DNA from: Ichthyophis bannanicus
Lineage: Eukaryota; Chordata; Amphibia; Gymnophiona; Ichthyophiidae
DNA length: 64,000 nucleotides
Reading direction: 5' to 3'
Assembly (NCBI GenBank): GCA_033557465.1
Contig: CM066032.1
Coordinates: forward strand, 448,258,270 to 448,322,269
Shown here: piece after piece, positions 21,885 through 33,350 of the stretch
Numbering within the stretch: position 1 is the stretch's first letter
Layout of the letters: each line of letters begins with the position of its first letter
Position numbers and translations under genes: made by a program
The notes under the pieces: generated by a model
The model's input: only the letters and a program-made list of their open reading frames with translations
The model's database searches: none
What the model was told of the DNA's origin: nothing

Positions 21885-22694
21885 TTAGCTGGACTCCTGG
21901 TCGGCCCTCCGCAAGTAAGCCGTAACCTCCTTGAGTGCCCTTCTGCGCTGCAGCGTTTCCTGGGATAAGTCCTGGAACAATTCCAACTTGCGTCCTTCCC
22001 ATTGGAAGTTCCGTAGCTTTCTTGCTGCTCCCAGAAGACATTCTTTCATCTTGAAGGAGAACAAGCAGACCACAATGTCTCTTGGACGATTGTCCCTTAT
22101 GGGCCCCAGCTCTCTATGCCCCCTTTCAATTTTTAGTGGCGCCCCTTCAACCGCCTCTGCTATGTCTGCGGCTTTTAATAACTCTCCAAACACTTTTTGA
22201 TCCACTGCCTCACTGTTCTTATATTTGGGATCCTCCGGGACACCTCGCACCCTGATGTTACATCTCCTGGACCGGTCCTCTAAGTCTTCCGTTTTGACCC
22301 TCATCTCCTCTTGAGCTTGCCGCAACTCCTCCCTGCCCTTCTGGAGACTCTCCACCGCTACCCCTTGTTGTTCCAGCTGGGTCTCTGTGTTGTCCACCTG
22401 GCCTCCCAGTTCGCTAAGGTCTTGTTTAATTGTTTGTAGGGTCTCTTTTAACTCATTCTTGACACCACTGATATTTTCCTTTAACTCCTCTTTGAGCTCT
22501 ATGAGCCACATTTTGATTTTCTCCGCCATTCCCAAGCTCTCCTCTCTCTCCATCTCCTCCTGTTCTGGCGGTGTCTCCACCAGCATTTTACCTGACTTCT
22601 CTCCCTCCTTCCCGCTCCTTGATGCCGCATAGGAGGAGCGAAATTCTACCAGTTTTTTCCTCACAGACCCCCCCCCTCTTTTTGATTTGTTCAT
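21885..22694 (-). CDS. L1 ORF1 RNA-binding protein (copy 1)
   Basis: An uninterrupted 269-aa frame with L1 ORF1p layout: basic N-terminus (MNKSKRGGGS), long heptad-rich coiled coil at about residues 55-145, then the RNA-recognition domain opening at LEDRSRRCNIRVRGVPE. A C-terminal domain (KLELFQDLSQETLQRRRALK) follows. ORF1p normally trimerises through the coiled coil and coats the element RNA as a nucleic-acid chaperone. Length is typical of compact L1 ORF1 proteins. It lies just downstream of the 5' UTR and upstream of ORF2. The frame is intact even though ORF2 is broken; expression is unlikely. Confidence 0.85.
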   Translation of the reverse strand: MNKSKRGGGSVRKKLVEFRSSYAASRSGKEGEKSGKMLVETPPEQEEMEREESLGMAEKIKMWLIELKEELKENISGVKNELKETLQTIKQDLSELGGQVDNTETQLEQQGVAVESLQKGREELRQAQEEMRVKTEDLEDRSRRCNIRVRGVPEDPKYKNSEAVDQKVFGELLKAADIAEAVEGAPLKIERGHRELGPIRDNRPRDIVVCLFSFKMKECLLGAARKLRNFQWEGRKLELFQDLSQETLQRRRALKEVTAYLRRADQESS

Positions 22695-23455
22695 GGCTTA
22701 TTGTTAATGAGATCCTCACCACGTGCAGTGGCTACTGGTAGGAGCTTTGTTGCCCCCCCCCCCCTGCAGAATGTGGTCTCTATGCTGCATCCCGCTCGCC
22801 CTTACTCAGGCACTACTGCTCCTCCTGCTAGAAATGCCGCTGAATTGTAGCTTTATTTTGCCTTTGCTTCTGGACTTCTGTGCTGTTGCTCTCCCTGTGG
22901 GGCCCAGGGTGTTACTTGCCTGTACTGAACCTTAATTCAGAGTCTTTAGCTTGTTGTCCCTGTTGTTGACCTGCCCATTTCTCTGACGAGCACTCCCGTC
23001 TCGCTCTCGCACTGCTCCACACCTCCGGGTGCTTCTCTCCCCCAGCACGTGGCTGCTCGCTCGGGCCTCTCGCTATTCCTTATGCGCTGCGGCCCCCTGA
23101 GGCACCAGTCTCACAGCCTCCCTTCTCTCCTCCGCACAGACAGGTCTTAGTTTTCTGGCGCTCCGGTGCTCTCCGATCCACCCCCCCCCTCACTTGCCGA
23201 CCTTGCGCCCTGTGCACTGCCTTCTAGGGTGTGCACCACTGCCTTCAGATCGCCAGCTTCAGGGGTACAGTGCCACGGGTGAGTTCCACCGCTCGCGTCC
23301 TCTCCGAATCTGCTCCGGTGCTTTCCCCCTACATATTCCTCATTACGCCGCCTTGTTTTAAGCTCGTTAGGGTGTTTTCCCTTTCTTTGGCAGGCCTTTT
23401 TGGCGGAGCTGATCTTTTACTCTACCATGCGTTCCGATAACGTCACTGGAAGTCC
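22695..23455 (-). promoter_or_regulatory. L1 copy 1 5' UTR
   Basis: GC- and CpG-richer than its surroundings, as for LINE internal promoters. Near the 5' edge a CREB/ATF-type core (minus-strand GTGACGTTATC, 23436-23446) is present. C-runs at 22753-22764 and 23176-23186 are likely expansions. Composition returns to AT-rich at about 23455, which I take as the 5' end. Confidence 0.55.
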
Positions 23456-24356
23456 AGTCATAAAATTTCTAATGGCAGTGGTTTTACATAGGCAGGTATT
23501 CATAGACTGTGTATTTATTTTATATAGATTATAGAAATATATATTCTGATAGTCTTACTGTTCTCTGAGCAAGTAGAAATTCCTGCTTTCTGAGAAGAAT
23601 GTAAAAATCTTGAATTAAGCGCTACTCTGCATGTGGCAATGCGTGCATGGCTGAGGCTATAATATATCCCTCATGGATAAGGTGCCCATCTATTTCTTAA
23701 TTGTATCATCATTAATTTTTAATATAGTATTTGTAAAGTGGTATTTTTTTAGTTCTGTTGTGTCAGCATCAATATCATAAGAGCACTATGCTGACACCAC
23801 ACTTTGGTAGAGTTTCAGTAGTAGGTTTTTCTTATTATTATTAATATTATTCAATATAAAACTTTGGGGAATTTGTAGAAGAAAACTGCAATTAAAAAAT
23901 CATAGCTTGTTTTGCAGTCACTTTTTAAGAGCACAATATCTTGACAAGTAGTATATCAAGCAGTACGTTACTGTATATTTTTGACCATATATTAGGCTAG
24001 TATGTGGTTTTACATCACATCAGTCTGTGTTCATCAAATTCCTTGCTACAATTCATGCCATAAAACTTAAATTTCAAAAATGACAGGAGTAAGAAGTCTT
24101 CCAATCAAAATGATATATGATAGTTTGAATCTTTCATACAAATCAAGATGGCAATACATAAAAAAAATTGTATATTTAAGTGCAACAATTACAGTAAGAC
24201 AATAAAGTGATGGGTTAATTTTGGTTTTAAGTTAAGAGACATTTAAGCATATGGTGGCTAAAGAGAATATCACAACACATCACACTGAAGTTGTGCAGAA
24301 TTTCACAAGTCAGAGGAATATTAGGGTGATAAATTTTCCTAGACATTACAGTGGAG
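23456..24356. other. AT-rich unassigned DNA
   Basis: No gene or repeat family recognised. A short perfect inverted repeat (GTGTCAGCAT 23760-23769, ATGCTGACAC 23788-23797) is present, of unknown meaning. Confidence 0.5.
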
Positions 24357-24598
24357 TGGAGGAGTAGCTTAATGGTTAGAGCACTGGCTTTGGAACCAGG
24401 GTTTGATTCCCACTAGTACTCCTTGTGGCCTTGGGCATGTCACTTAACCCTCCATTGCCTCAGAAAATTCCAAGTTATCAATGTCCCTGTTTAAAGTACA
24501 TTGGCAAGTTTAAGTTACATTGTAAAGCGCTTTGATTAAATGATAAAGCAGTATAAACCTACCCCTGCCGCCCCCCCCCCCCCAGTTAAATAAATAAC
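24357..24598 (+). repeat. MIR-like CORE-SINE with L2-type tail
   Basis: tRNA-like head GGAGTAGCTTAATGGTTAGA with box A, then box B (GGTTTGATTCCC, 24400-24411). Next comes the conserved CORE (TTGGGCATGTCACTTAACC, 24430s) shared with vertebrate MIR-type SINEs. The tail has GTAAAGCGCTTTGATTAAA, a C13 run at 24571-24583 and TAAATAAATAA. Such SINEs are mobilised by L2 enzymes. Confidence 0.85.
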
Positions 24599-25385
24599 TT
24601 ACAGATTCTGGGATGGGATTGTTAAAATGTATTTTGTCGAAGTGTTGTAGTTAATTGGTATTCTTTGCCTCCTTCGTCTAGAACAATAATCCTTCTTCTG
24701 AAATACAGTTTACAGCTACAAAATCATTTAACAAAATAAATCCCAACAGTGCTTTAATTTTCATTGCAGCTTCTATTCTATTGATGAACATAATTTTATC
24801 AATATCACAAATACGTTATCCTAAGCCAAGTGAGTGTGCTTACTTTTCTTATGACTTCCCCCAGTGCTCACCTACTCTCAAAATGGATTCATGACAAAGG
24901 CTTGAATGATTTATGTCATAGTATGCAGATTATTTCCCCTTCACAAAAATAACAATCTGCTATGGCAGAAGGTCTTAAGAAAACCCAAAGGCAATAAGCA
25001 TTTGGATTCAAATTACTATCATCAATCTGATTAAGGCTACATTTCAGCACACTCAACCAAAAGGTTGATGTGCTGAACAGAAGAGTCACAATTGCTCAGA
25101 ACTATTGTATTAACACTTAGATTTCTGAAGTTAAATTATCTTTCAAAATAAAGTAGCAAAACTGATCACTACGTGAGGACTGCTAAAAGCTAGTCACATA
25201 CCTACAGATCAGATATGTAGCACTACATGATCACCAGAAGCAAAACTGGAAAAAAAAACACATTTCAAAGCAATTCATGCTGATAAAGTTTCCTACTGTG
25301 AGAAGAAAAAATAACACACGCAATTGTATTTGCCAATCTACATGCACTAATTTTTCAATGAAAAACGCACCCACAAAAAAAAAAA
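24599..25385. other. AT-rich unassigned DNA
   Basis: No credible gene or repeat recognised; short poly-A tracts near 25250 and 25376. Confidence 0.5.
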
Positions 25386-25498
25386 AACTTGTATCTCTTG
25401 GGGAAACTGCTAGGTACATATGACCTAGATTGGCCACTGTTGGAAACAGAATACTGGGCTTGATGGACCTTGGTCTGACCCAGTATGGCATATCTTAA
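25386..25498 (+). repeat. CR1 3' end fragment
   Basis: Matches the 3' end of CR1 copy 1 (27340-27440): CTTGGGGAAACTGCTAGG, ATTGGCCACTGTTGGAAACA, GGCTTGATGGACCTTGG. It ends TATGGCATATCTTA. Noncoding, 5'-truncated. Confidence 0.75.
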
Positions 25499-25624
25499 AG
25501 CAGATGCAAATATCTGTGGCTACTTTACTCTGTTCCCACAGAAAACTATATCTCTACAGTCTGCTCCTGGATGGCTGCAGTCACTGGCTATTTTTGTCAG
25601 CTCTGAATAAACTAAAACATACAC

Positions 25625-27462
25625 TGAATTTGTAGCAAAAACCCGAGAGAGAGTCAGTTGGACCATTAGATGAGAAAGGGGTAAAAGGGGCACTAAGAGG
25701 GGACAAGGCCATAGCGGAAAGACTGAATGAATTCTTTGCTTCGGTCTTTACTGAGGAAGATGTAGGAATGTTACCCCTGACTGAAATGGTATTTAAAAGA
25801 GATGCTGTGGAAGAATTTGAAAGAAATATCGATACACCGGGAAGATGTGTTACAACTATTTGATAAATCACCTGGACTGGATGGTATACATCCAAGGGTG
25901 TTGAAAGAACTGAAATATGAGACTGCAGACCTACTATTAGTAATCTGTGAACTATCATTAAAATCATCTGTAATACCTGAAGAATGGAGGATGGCCAATG
26001 TAACGCCAAGTTTTAAAAAGGTTTCCAGGGGTGATCCAGGAAACTACAGATCGGTGAGCCTGAGGTCAGTACCAGGAAAAATGGTGGAAACCATCATAAA
26101 GCACAAAATTACTGAACATGTAGATAGTCATGGCTTAATGGGAGACAGCCAAGATCATTTTAGCCAAGAAAAGTCTTGCCTTACTAATCTGTTATTTTTT
26201 TTAAGGTGTGAATAAACAGGTAGACAAAGGTGAGTCAGTTGATATAGTGTATCTGGACTTTCAGAAAGCCTTTGACAAGGTCCCTCATGAGAGACTTTTG
26301 GCAAAATTAAAAAGTCATGGGATAGGAGGCAGTGTACTATTGTGAATCAGGAACTGGTTAAAAGATAGAAAGCAGAGGCTAGGGCTAAATGGCCAATTTT
26401 CCCAATGGAGAAATAGTGGAGTACCCCAGGGATCTGTGCTGGGTCCGCTGCTTTTTAACATATTCATAAATGAACTGGAAAAGGGAATAACGAGTGAGGT
26501 TATCAAATTTGCAGATGACAGAAAACTATTTAAAGTTCTTAAAACCCATGAGGATTGTGGAAAACTGCAAGAGGATCTTGATAAATTGGAAGACTGGACA
26601 TCCAAATGGCAGATGACATTTAATGTGGAAAAATGTAAAGTTATGCACCTAGGAAAGAAAAACCCAAACTATGGTTACACGATCCAAGGTTCCACATTAG
26701 GAACCACCCCACCACCCAGGAAAAAGATTTACGAATGATCGTGAATAACATGTTAAAACCCTCCACCCTGTGTGCAGTGGCGGCCAAGAAGGCAAATAGA
26801 ATGCTAGGTATCATAAGGAAAGGAATGGAGAATAAAAAAGGACATTATAATGCTTCTGTATCATTCCACCTTGAATATTGTGTGAAATTCTGGTCACCGT
26901 ATCTTAAAAAGGATATAGCGTTATTAGAAAAGGTTCAGAGAAGAGTCACCAAAATGGTAAATGGGATGGAAGGATACCCCCATGAAGAGAGATTAAAAAG
27001 GTTAGTGTTCTTCAACCTGGAAAAGAGACGGCTGAGGGGAGATATGATAGAGGTTTATAAATTAATGAATGGAGTGGAACGGGTAAACGTAGATAGATTG
27101 TTTACACCATCAAAATACAGAAAGACTAGGGGGCATGCAATGAAGCTACAGGGTAACCTATTTAAGACTAGTAAGAGAAAATATTTTTTCACTCAACGTG
27201 TTATCAAACTCTGGAATTTTCTACCGGAGGATGTAGTAAAAGCTGTTAGCCGGGTTTAAAAAAGGTTTGGACAAGTTCCTGGAGGAAGGTCCATAAACCA
27301 AAGTGAACCTACTGCTTGCCCCAATACAAGCATTGTGGAACCTGTGTCTTTTGGGGAAACTGCTAGGTTCTTGTGACCTAGATTGGCCACTGTTGGAAAC
27401 AGGATACTAGGCTTGATGGACCTTGGCATATCTTATGTTCTTATGATCTTATATTCTTAGGT
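25625..27462 (+). mobile_element. CR1-clade LINE, copy 1, 5'-truncated
   Basis: CR1-type reverse transcriptase region followed by a short 3' UTR ending in a TTCTTATGTTCTTATGATCT-type octamer repeat, the CR1 hallmark. The endonuclease half is missing. Plus strand. Confidence 0.85.
25640..27258 (+). pseudogene. CR1 reverse transcriptase (copy 1)
   Basis: Frames in order: LNEFFASVFTEEDVG, then SPGLDGIHPRVLKEL, DPGNYRSVSLRSVPGKM, VYLDFQKAFDKVPHE, GVPQGSVLGPLLFNIFINEL, then FADDRKLF with catalytic Asps intact. The C-terminal part has [46 protein letters not shown] and [11 protein letters not shown]. Frameshifts or stops lie near 25850, 26215, 26343 and 26735. It would have copied CR1 RNA at the target site. 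Confidence 0.85.
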
Positions 27463-27479
27463 ATTGCCAGTATGCATGT

Positions 27480-30300
27480 TACCCAGGCAGCACAGGTTTT
27501 TTAATGCAGGACACCATGCTACTTTTTAGTGCAGTGTCAAAAATGGATGTCCTTGCTCATAAAGGGCTGGTAGGGACACAGGTTAAAGCAGCTATTAAGG
27601 GTGCACAGGAACAGCTCACCACAGAGGAGACTGATGAGACTCCGGAAGGTAATTTTATCAGACTTTTGATGCCAGAGAGAGGGAGAAGAAGGACAGGCAT
27701 ACATATCTGACTCAGATGGAGGTCCCCAAGATTTCAGATCAGCAGCAAGAAGTACTGAATGCCCCAATAAATGCGGATGAAGTGCAAAGGGTTATACAGC
27801 CGGCAGCACTGTTTAAGATACCGGCCCCAAATGGATTCAGAAGTGACATGTACAAAGTGCTTCACAACAACGTTTATTTATCTTTGAGTGCTGTTTATGA
27901 CAAGCTGGTAGAGGCACTTTCCTGAGGGGGGTGGAAACTATGCAACAACTGTATGGCCCAAACCAGGGTTAGACCCTCCAAAATTCTGATCATAAGATCC
28001 TGGCTAAGATTTTTAAAAATAGGGTGGTGACTGATCTGTTGTGGGAAGGGCAAATAGGTTTTGTAAAAAGGGAGGTACCATGTCTTCACTCTGTGCAAGC
28101 TTATGACTTCAGTGGAGAGGGGCAGAGAGCAGATCGCCCCGTCCTTGCTGGTAAGTTTTGATGTTAAAAAGGCATATGACAGGGTGGGATGGGCCTAATT
28201 GATGGAGGTATTGGCCCATCATGGTATAACAGGGACGTTTCTCTGGGCTGCTGTACACTAATCTGACTGCCTTCATCCTGGTGAATGGACTCTTGTCTCA
28301 GCTCTTCCCGCTTCAGGGAGGAATACGCCAGAAATGCCCTCTATTCCCTTTATTATTCTTTTTGCAGTTGAACCACTTATTATGCAGAATACAGGGACAC
28401 CCCGATATCGAAAGTACACAGGTTGGAGGGAGAAATTTTAAAATTACAGCTTTCACGAATGATTTTCTAGTTCATTTGGAAGACCCTGAGAGGTTTCTTT
28501 ATAATTTAATGGAGAAATCTGAGGAGTCTGGGTGGTCTCCAGCTTGAAGCTTAACCTACAGAAGTCTGGGCTTTTCCAGTGTGGGGGATGAAGCCAATCT
28601 GGATGGAAAGGTGTATTTCTACTCAAGTGGACCAATGGTTCTTTTAGATACCTTGGCGTGCAGGATCTGTCTCCATTTCAGGGCATGTATTGGTTAAATG
28701 TGGATCTTACTTTTAACTTTCTAAAGGACAAACTTGAGAAATGGATTCACCAGCCTCTGTTCTTACTGAGGAGAGTCAGACTGTTTAAGATGAATCTTTT
28801 CCCAGAATGCTTTATGTCATGCAAATTCATCCCCTTCATTTCCAGCACCAGGATCTGTACTAATCAGCTTATAGTAATCAGTAAGTTCCTTTTGGGGGGG
28901 GGGGGGGAGGATAAAGTGAAATTTTTTGCAGCATCCCTGGGAGCAGAGGGGGATAGCATTGCCAGATATTGCACTGTATAATATGGAGTGTATCCAAAGA
29001 CATGTTTATGATTGGTTATATGGGACTGAATACTATTCAGCAATGGACTTTGCAAGGGCTTTGGTTTCCCCTATGGATCCTTGAATTGTCTTCCAAGGAG
29101 GGGGGAGGAAGATCATTGTTTGTTGGTGCTAGTCAGAGCATATTGGAAAGGTCAATGTGATATGGCTGGGAATTTTTATGCTCACTGTGGAACCAGGATA
29201 CGTAAAGTTTCCATGTTTCTTCCAATCCATGAAAATTCTATCTTTGTGCCTGAGAGTACTTCATGAGCTTTCCAACAGTGGGAAGGGGGGGGGGGGGATT
29301 GATGGATTTGACAAGCATGCTTGAGACCAAAAGGCAGATGATGTCATTTGACACACTAAGGAGGGAGTATGGTTTGAGATTTGCGGTCCATTTTTTCCCT
29401 ACCTGCAACTGAAGCATTACATTTGGTCCTCAGCTACATTTGGTCCTCAGATGCAGAAGCATTAAGTGAAAATCTAGTAGGTAAAACAGTGACCTTTTAT
29501 CAAATGGAGGTGAGGGAAAAACCAACCAACTCCAGTTTATGCAAGACCCTGTTGGAACTTGTGCATAGCAAGGAGCCCGTCCATATTACTGGGGAATGGA
29601 AGAATGATTTGGGAGTAGGCTGATAAGTTAAAACAGTTGAGAAAAGCAGTGGCATTGATTGCGGGATTTATGGTGAACAGCTCTCTGAGAGAAATACAAT
29701 ATAAGTCCTTATTGCATCCCATCTTTCTAGGATAGAATTGCACAGGGCTCAGTTACTTCTGACCCCAGCCTGTGTCAAATGTGGTGGGACTCCCAGGGCC
29801 GCTTTCACCTATGGACAAAAGAGGCAGCTGTCCTGGGCCTCTGCATCAATAAGGGCCCAGCTGCCCTGCTCCTAAGAACTTTGTGGTATCAGTAATTGTA
29901 GTGTGCGAATGTTGGGAAGTTTTGAAGAGGTGTGTTTAATTTCATCAGTGAGATTTTGGAAGTGTACATGGGGTGTCTGTCTGAGGAAAAGGATCATGAG
30001 ATCTTACAAGAGAAATACCATAAACTGGGGGTTAAGAGAGTGTATCTGGTGGGGAAGAAGTGTGTGCTGTTGAAATGGGGTTGTCTTAACCTACCTTCTT
30101 ATTGCACCTGGAGGAATATCTTGAAATAACTGGCGAGGCTGGAGTATGGGTGACCTTGGAATTCTGATCAGACATGCAAGGAATACATGGCCATATGGCA
30201 GAGCTATTTGGACCATCTGTCTCATCAAGTGAGGTGCTTGATAAATGCATTTTGATATTCCCAGATGTCCTGGGCAGAGGAAGTAGGGAACGTAGTTACT
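27480..30300 (+). mobile_element. L1-type LINE, copy 2, ORF2 fragment
   Basis: A decayed L1/Tx1-type ORF2 with at least eight frame breaks. Legible parts: a pre-RT segment (QQQEVLNAPINADEVQRVIQ), a thumb-proximal block (SFDVKKAYDRVGWA in the conceptual frame near 28155), VNGLLSQLFPLQGGIRQKCP, FTNDFLVHL in place of FADD, and LEKWIHQPLFLLRRVRLFKMNLFP. Loss of the catalytic DD and many stops make it dead. G-runs at 28894-28907 and 29285-29297 coincide with frame changes. Further right (29300-30300) only weak L1-like coding is visible. Confidence 0.7.
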
Positions 30301-30389
30301 GAGCTCTCGGGGTGGGGGGGAGGGAGGGAGGGAAAAAAGGAGCGTCTAGGGAGGGAGAGATTTGAATATGGGAGAAAGGAGAGGACTTA

Positions 30390-30968
30390 GAGAAATTGGG
30401 ATACTGGGCATCCAAATGGCTGATGAAATTTAATGAGAACAAGTGCAAAGTTATGCACTTAGGGAAGAACAACCCAAACTATGGTTACATGATGCAAGGT
30501 TCCACATTAGGAATAACCATCCAGGAAAAGCATCTAGGTGTCATTGTGGCTATACATTAAAACCCTCTGCTCAGTGTGCAGCGGCAGTCAAGAAAGCAAA
30601 TAGAACGCTAGAAATCATAAGAAAAGGAATGGTGAATAAAGCCAAAGATATTATAATGTCTCTGTATCGCTCTATGGTGCGACCGTACCTTGATTATTGT
30701 GTACAGCTCTGGTCACCATATCTTAAAAAGGAACAGAAAAGAGTGGCCAAAATGATAAAGGGGATGTAAGGATACTCCTACAAACAAAGGCTTAAAAGGT
30801 TAGGGTTCTTCAGCTTGGAAAAGAGACAGCTGAGGGGAAATATGATGGAGATTTATAAAATAATGAATGGAGTGGAATGGGTAAATGTACATGGGCTGTT
30901 TATTCCGTAAAAAAAAGTAGAAAGACTAGGGAACATACAATGAAGCTACTATGTAACACACTTAAAAC
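30390..30968 (+). pseudogene. CR1-clade LINE fragment, copy 2
   Basis: Close in sequence to CR1 copy 1 from 26600: WASKWLMKFNENKCKVMHL, CAAAVKKANRTLE, RSMVRPYLDYCVQLWSPYLK, then LEKRQLRG. Several stops and frameshifts. It ends at the G-run and L1 5' end at 30977. Confidence 0.8.
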
Positions 30969-30971
30969 TAA

Positions 30972-32230
30972 TCGGAGGGGGGGGGGGCAAGATGGCGTCT
31001 TAGAGGGAAGATGCGTTTGCAGCTCTCTCCTCAAGTTCTAAAAGTTACCTTTTTACTTATGGGCAAAAGGAAAAGGAATGTGCCTCCAAATTCCGCCTTC
31101 TGGAAAGTGAAAATAATGGAGCTGCTTACATCTCAGGCACTGGGAACGCCAGATGATATGGCTGCTGTCTCGCAGCAGGCAAGAGACTGCTCCCTCTCTG
31201 GCCTTGACATCTCGTTGAGCCATGGCAATAGGCCCTTTGCTTCTCTGTATCGGGGATCAGATCTCTCGGTTGGCCTCAGCTGGGTGGCTGACCAAAGTGA
31301 TGTGGAATCCTGCCCGACTGATGGAGAGGCAAACTGGGGTGATAGGAGGACAACCCAGAAGTACTTTGCAGGTGATGATGGCATCAGGGCCAGTGGAAGC
31401 TGATCGCATGGCAGGCACTTTGTGCCCTCAAACGTTCCCTCAGCGACTGCTGGGGAGCTGGTAAGAGCAGTACAGGTACAAGCTGCTGTTGGTAACATCC
31501 AGTGTAAAGCTCCACTTGAGAAGCCCTCTAAAGTGACCCTAGAGAGTGTTTGGCAGGCATGGTGTCTATAGATCATATGGTCTCTGTGATGGCTACCTTG
31601 ACGTTGGACATGCACGTTAGACTGCAAACTAAGGACATAGAGCTGTCTCATTTGGAATCCCATGTTAAGAAAATGGAAGATTCAGTGATTAAGTTAGGTG
31701 AGACTCAAACAACCTTAATTCAGGATAAGATGCTAACTGCCAGGAAATTGCAAAGTTTTGATAATGCTCTAAGTGCTGTTAACTTGAGATTTATTAACTT
31801 CCCCAAAACTCCACTGTTATCCTCACTGTGTTGCAAAAATATTTTAAGGAAATTCTACAAATGCCTGAGAATACAATTCTACCTATTGTTAAGGTGTTTC
31901 ACCTGCCTACTAGGACTGAGACTTTGGTTCTAGAATGGACTCTTTGGGATCGGGAGTGCCTCCAGTATCCGGTCCCTTGGAACTAACAGGACTGAAGAGT
32001 TCTGAGCCCAAAGTTGTGCAACATGGAACTTTGCCAACAACTTTTGTTTTTCCTCAAGATAAAGAGCATGTCCTGTGTTTATTCTTTAATCATAGATCTG
32101 AGCTTTTTATGGGGGCTAAAATTTGGATATTTCCTGACCTTTCTAGGATTACCAAGAAGTGAAGGAGGAAGTTTCTTGTTATGCATAAAGTATGCTTAGA
32201 CCGAATAATATTAGATAATTGTTTTTTGAA
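30972..32230 (+). mobile_element. L1-type LINE, copy 3, 5' UTR and ORF1
   Basis: Begins with G11 (30977-30987) and CAAGATGGCG (30988-30997), a YY1-type site at the same place as in the 5' end of many mammalian L1s. ORF1 follows directly and is frameshifted. No ORF2 is seen; the next unit starts near 32345. Confidence 0.7.
31059..32200 (+). pseudogene. L1-type ORF1 protein (copy 3)
   Basis: Start taken at 31059 (MGKRKRNVPPNSAF). A middle part has HLESHVKKMEDSVIKL (coiled coil). The RNA-recognition domain starts at SAVNLRFINFPKTPLLS. The C-terminal domain has FMGAKIWIFPDLSRITKK. Frame shifts at about 31410, 31830 and 31935. It would bind the LINE RNA. Confidence 0.75.
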
Positions 32231-32532
32231 CCCTCGCAGCTTAGATTTTTCTAAATTCTAGACATCTGTTTTGTTTTGTTTTTTTTGGGGGGTGGGGGAT
32301 TTTGTCTTATTACTCAGACATCTACTCCAGTAGGATAAGGCCATTTAAAATTGAATGTAGATCACATGTGGCAATGAGTCAGTGAGGATGTGGCCTGATC
32401 GGCTCTGGGCAAACCACCCAGAATCAGCTAATTTCACCTTTGACAGCCTGAAACAACCTCCCCTGCCAGTATCGGGTGGAACAGCGATCTCGCTGATGTG
32501 CTTCTGAAATTCAAACAAGCTCTTTAACACAC

Positions 32533-33350
32533 ATGGCATCGAAAATGGTCCGGAGGGACAAAGGCCGCACAAAAGAGGGGAAGATGGTGGACAGTGCCCC
32601 AGCAAGTCCCCGGATGTACAATATCCAAACTATTGTGATGGAAGTCACTACGGCGGTGGTTAAGGCACTAGAGGACAGGTTCCGTTCTCTCTCAGACCAA
32701 ATGACTCAAGTAAGTCAGGCAACTGCGGACTTTTCCGGGATGTATGGGCCAAGCTGAGTGTCACATCTCAGACATCAAAGACACCCAGCATTCACAAGCT
32801 GACCACCTAAAAGCCCTAGAGGACCTGATATATCAGCAGGGTGAAAAGCTGGACGAGTTGGAAAACCACGGGTGGCAGAAAAACCTCCGCTTCGTGGGAC
32901 TAGCAGAGATGATGACAGATAGTGAGCTGCAGGGGTTCCTGGAGACTTGAATCTCGCATAATCTCTCCTTGAATGCACAGGTGGGCCCTCTGAAAATCGA
33001 GCGCATACACCATCTGGGAGCTAGGAAAGAGGGATCCCAGTGTCTGAGAGCGATTATCGCCTGTTTCCTTGAATTCTGCCAGAAGGAATCAGTCCTCAGG
33101 GTCGTACAAAGTCAACAGGACCAGTCGGGGGGCCCAGGGTGGATTTTTGTCTTCCAAGGCTATTCAATGCTGGTGAGCCAGAGATGTCGCAGTTTTTCTG
33201 CAGTATGTGGACAACTGGTCAATCAGGGCCTATGTTTTTCTTTGCTGTACACGGCCCATTTACGGGTGGATTTCCAGGGACTACCCAGGCCCTGACATCT
33301 CTGGGCAATTTGAACCCAGACCCTGATGGTATAGGACGGCAAGAAGAGTA
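32533..33350 (+). pseudogene. L1-type ORF1 protein (copy 4)
   Basis: N-terminal frame MASKMVRRDKGRTKEG with a segment VVKALEDRFRSLSDQMTQV (coiled coil). After a frameshift near 32745 come KLDELENHGWQKNLRFVGL (start of the RNA-recognition domain), VGPLKIERIHHLGA and FCQKESVLRV. The C-terminal domain follows (IFVFQGYSMLVSQRC, GLCFSLLYTAHLRVDFQG). One in-frame stop at about 32948. Confidence 0.75.

Larger units (their letters stand above)
11700..23455 (-). mobile_element. L1-type LINE, copy 1 (interrupted by L2 copy B)
   Basis: A near full-length L1-type element on the minus strand: 5' UTR (22695-23455), ORF1, purine-rich inter-ORF region and ORF2. ORF2 is interrupted between 12226 and 18404 by L2 copy B. 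A 5-bp repeat TATGA (12222-12226 and 18399-18403) flanks the interruption. Without the insertions the element is about 5.6 kb, a normal L1 size. The 3' end near 11700 has no clear poly-A and abuts DIRS copy 1, so one of the two is truncated there. Confidence 0.8.

Noticed and set aside
23760..23797. 10-bp inverted repeat GTGTCAGCAT / ATGCTGACAC as terminator or ncRNA
   Set aside because: Short arms in AT-rich eukaryotic DNA without other support; chance is plausible.
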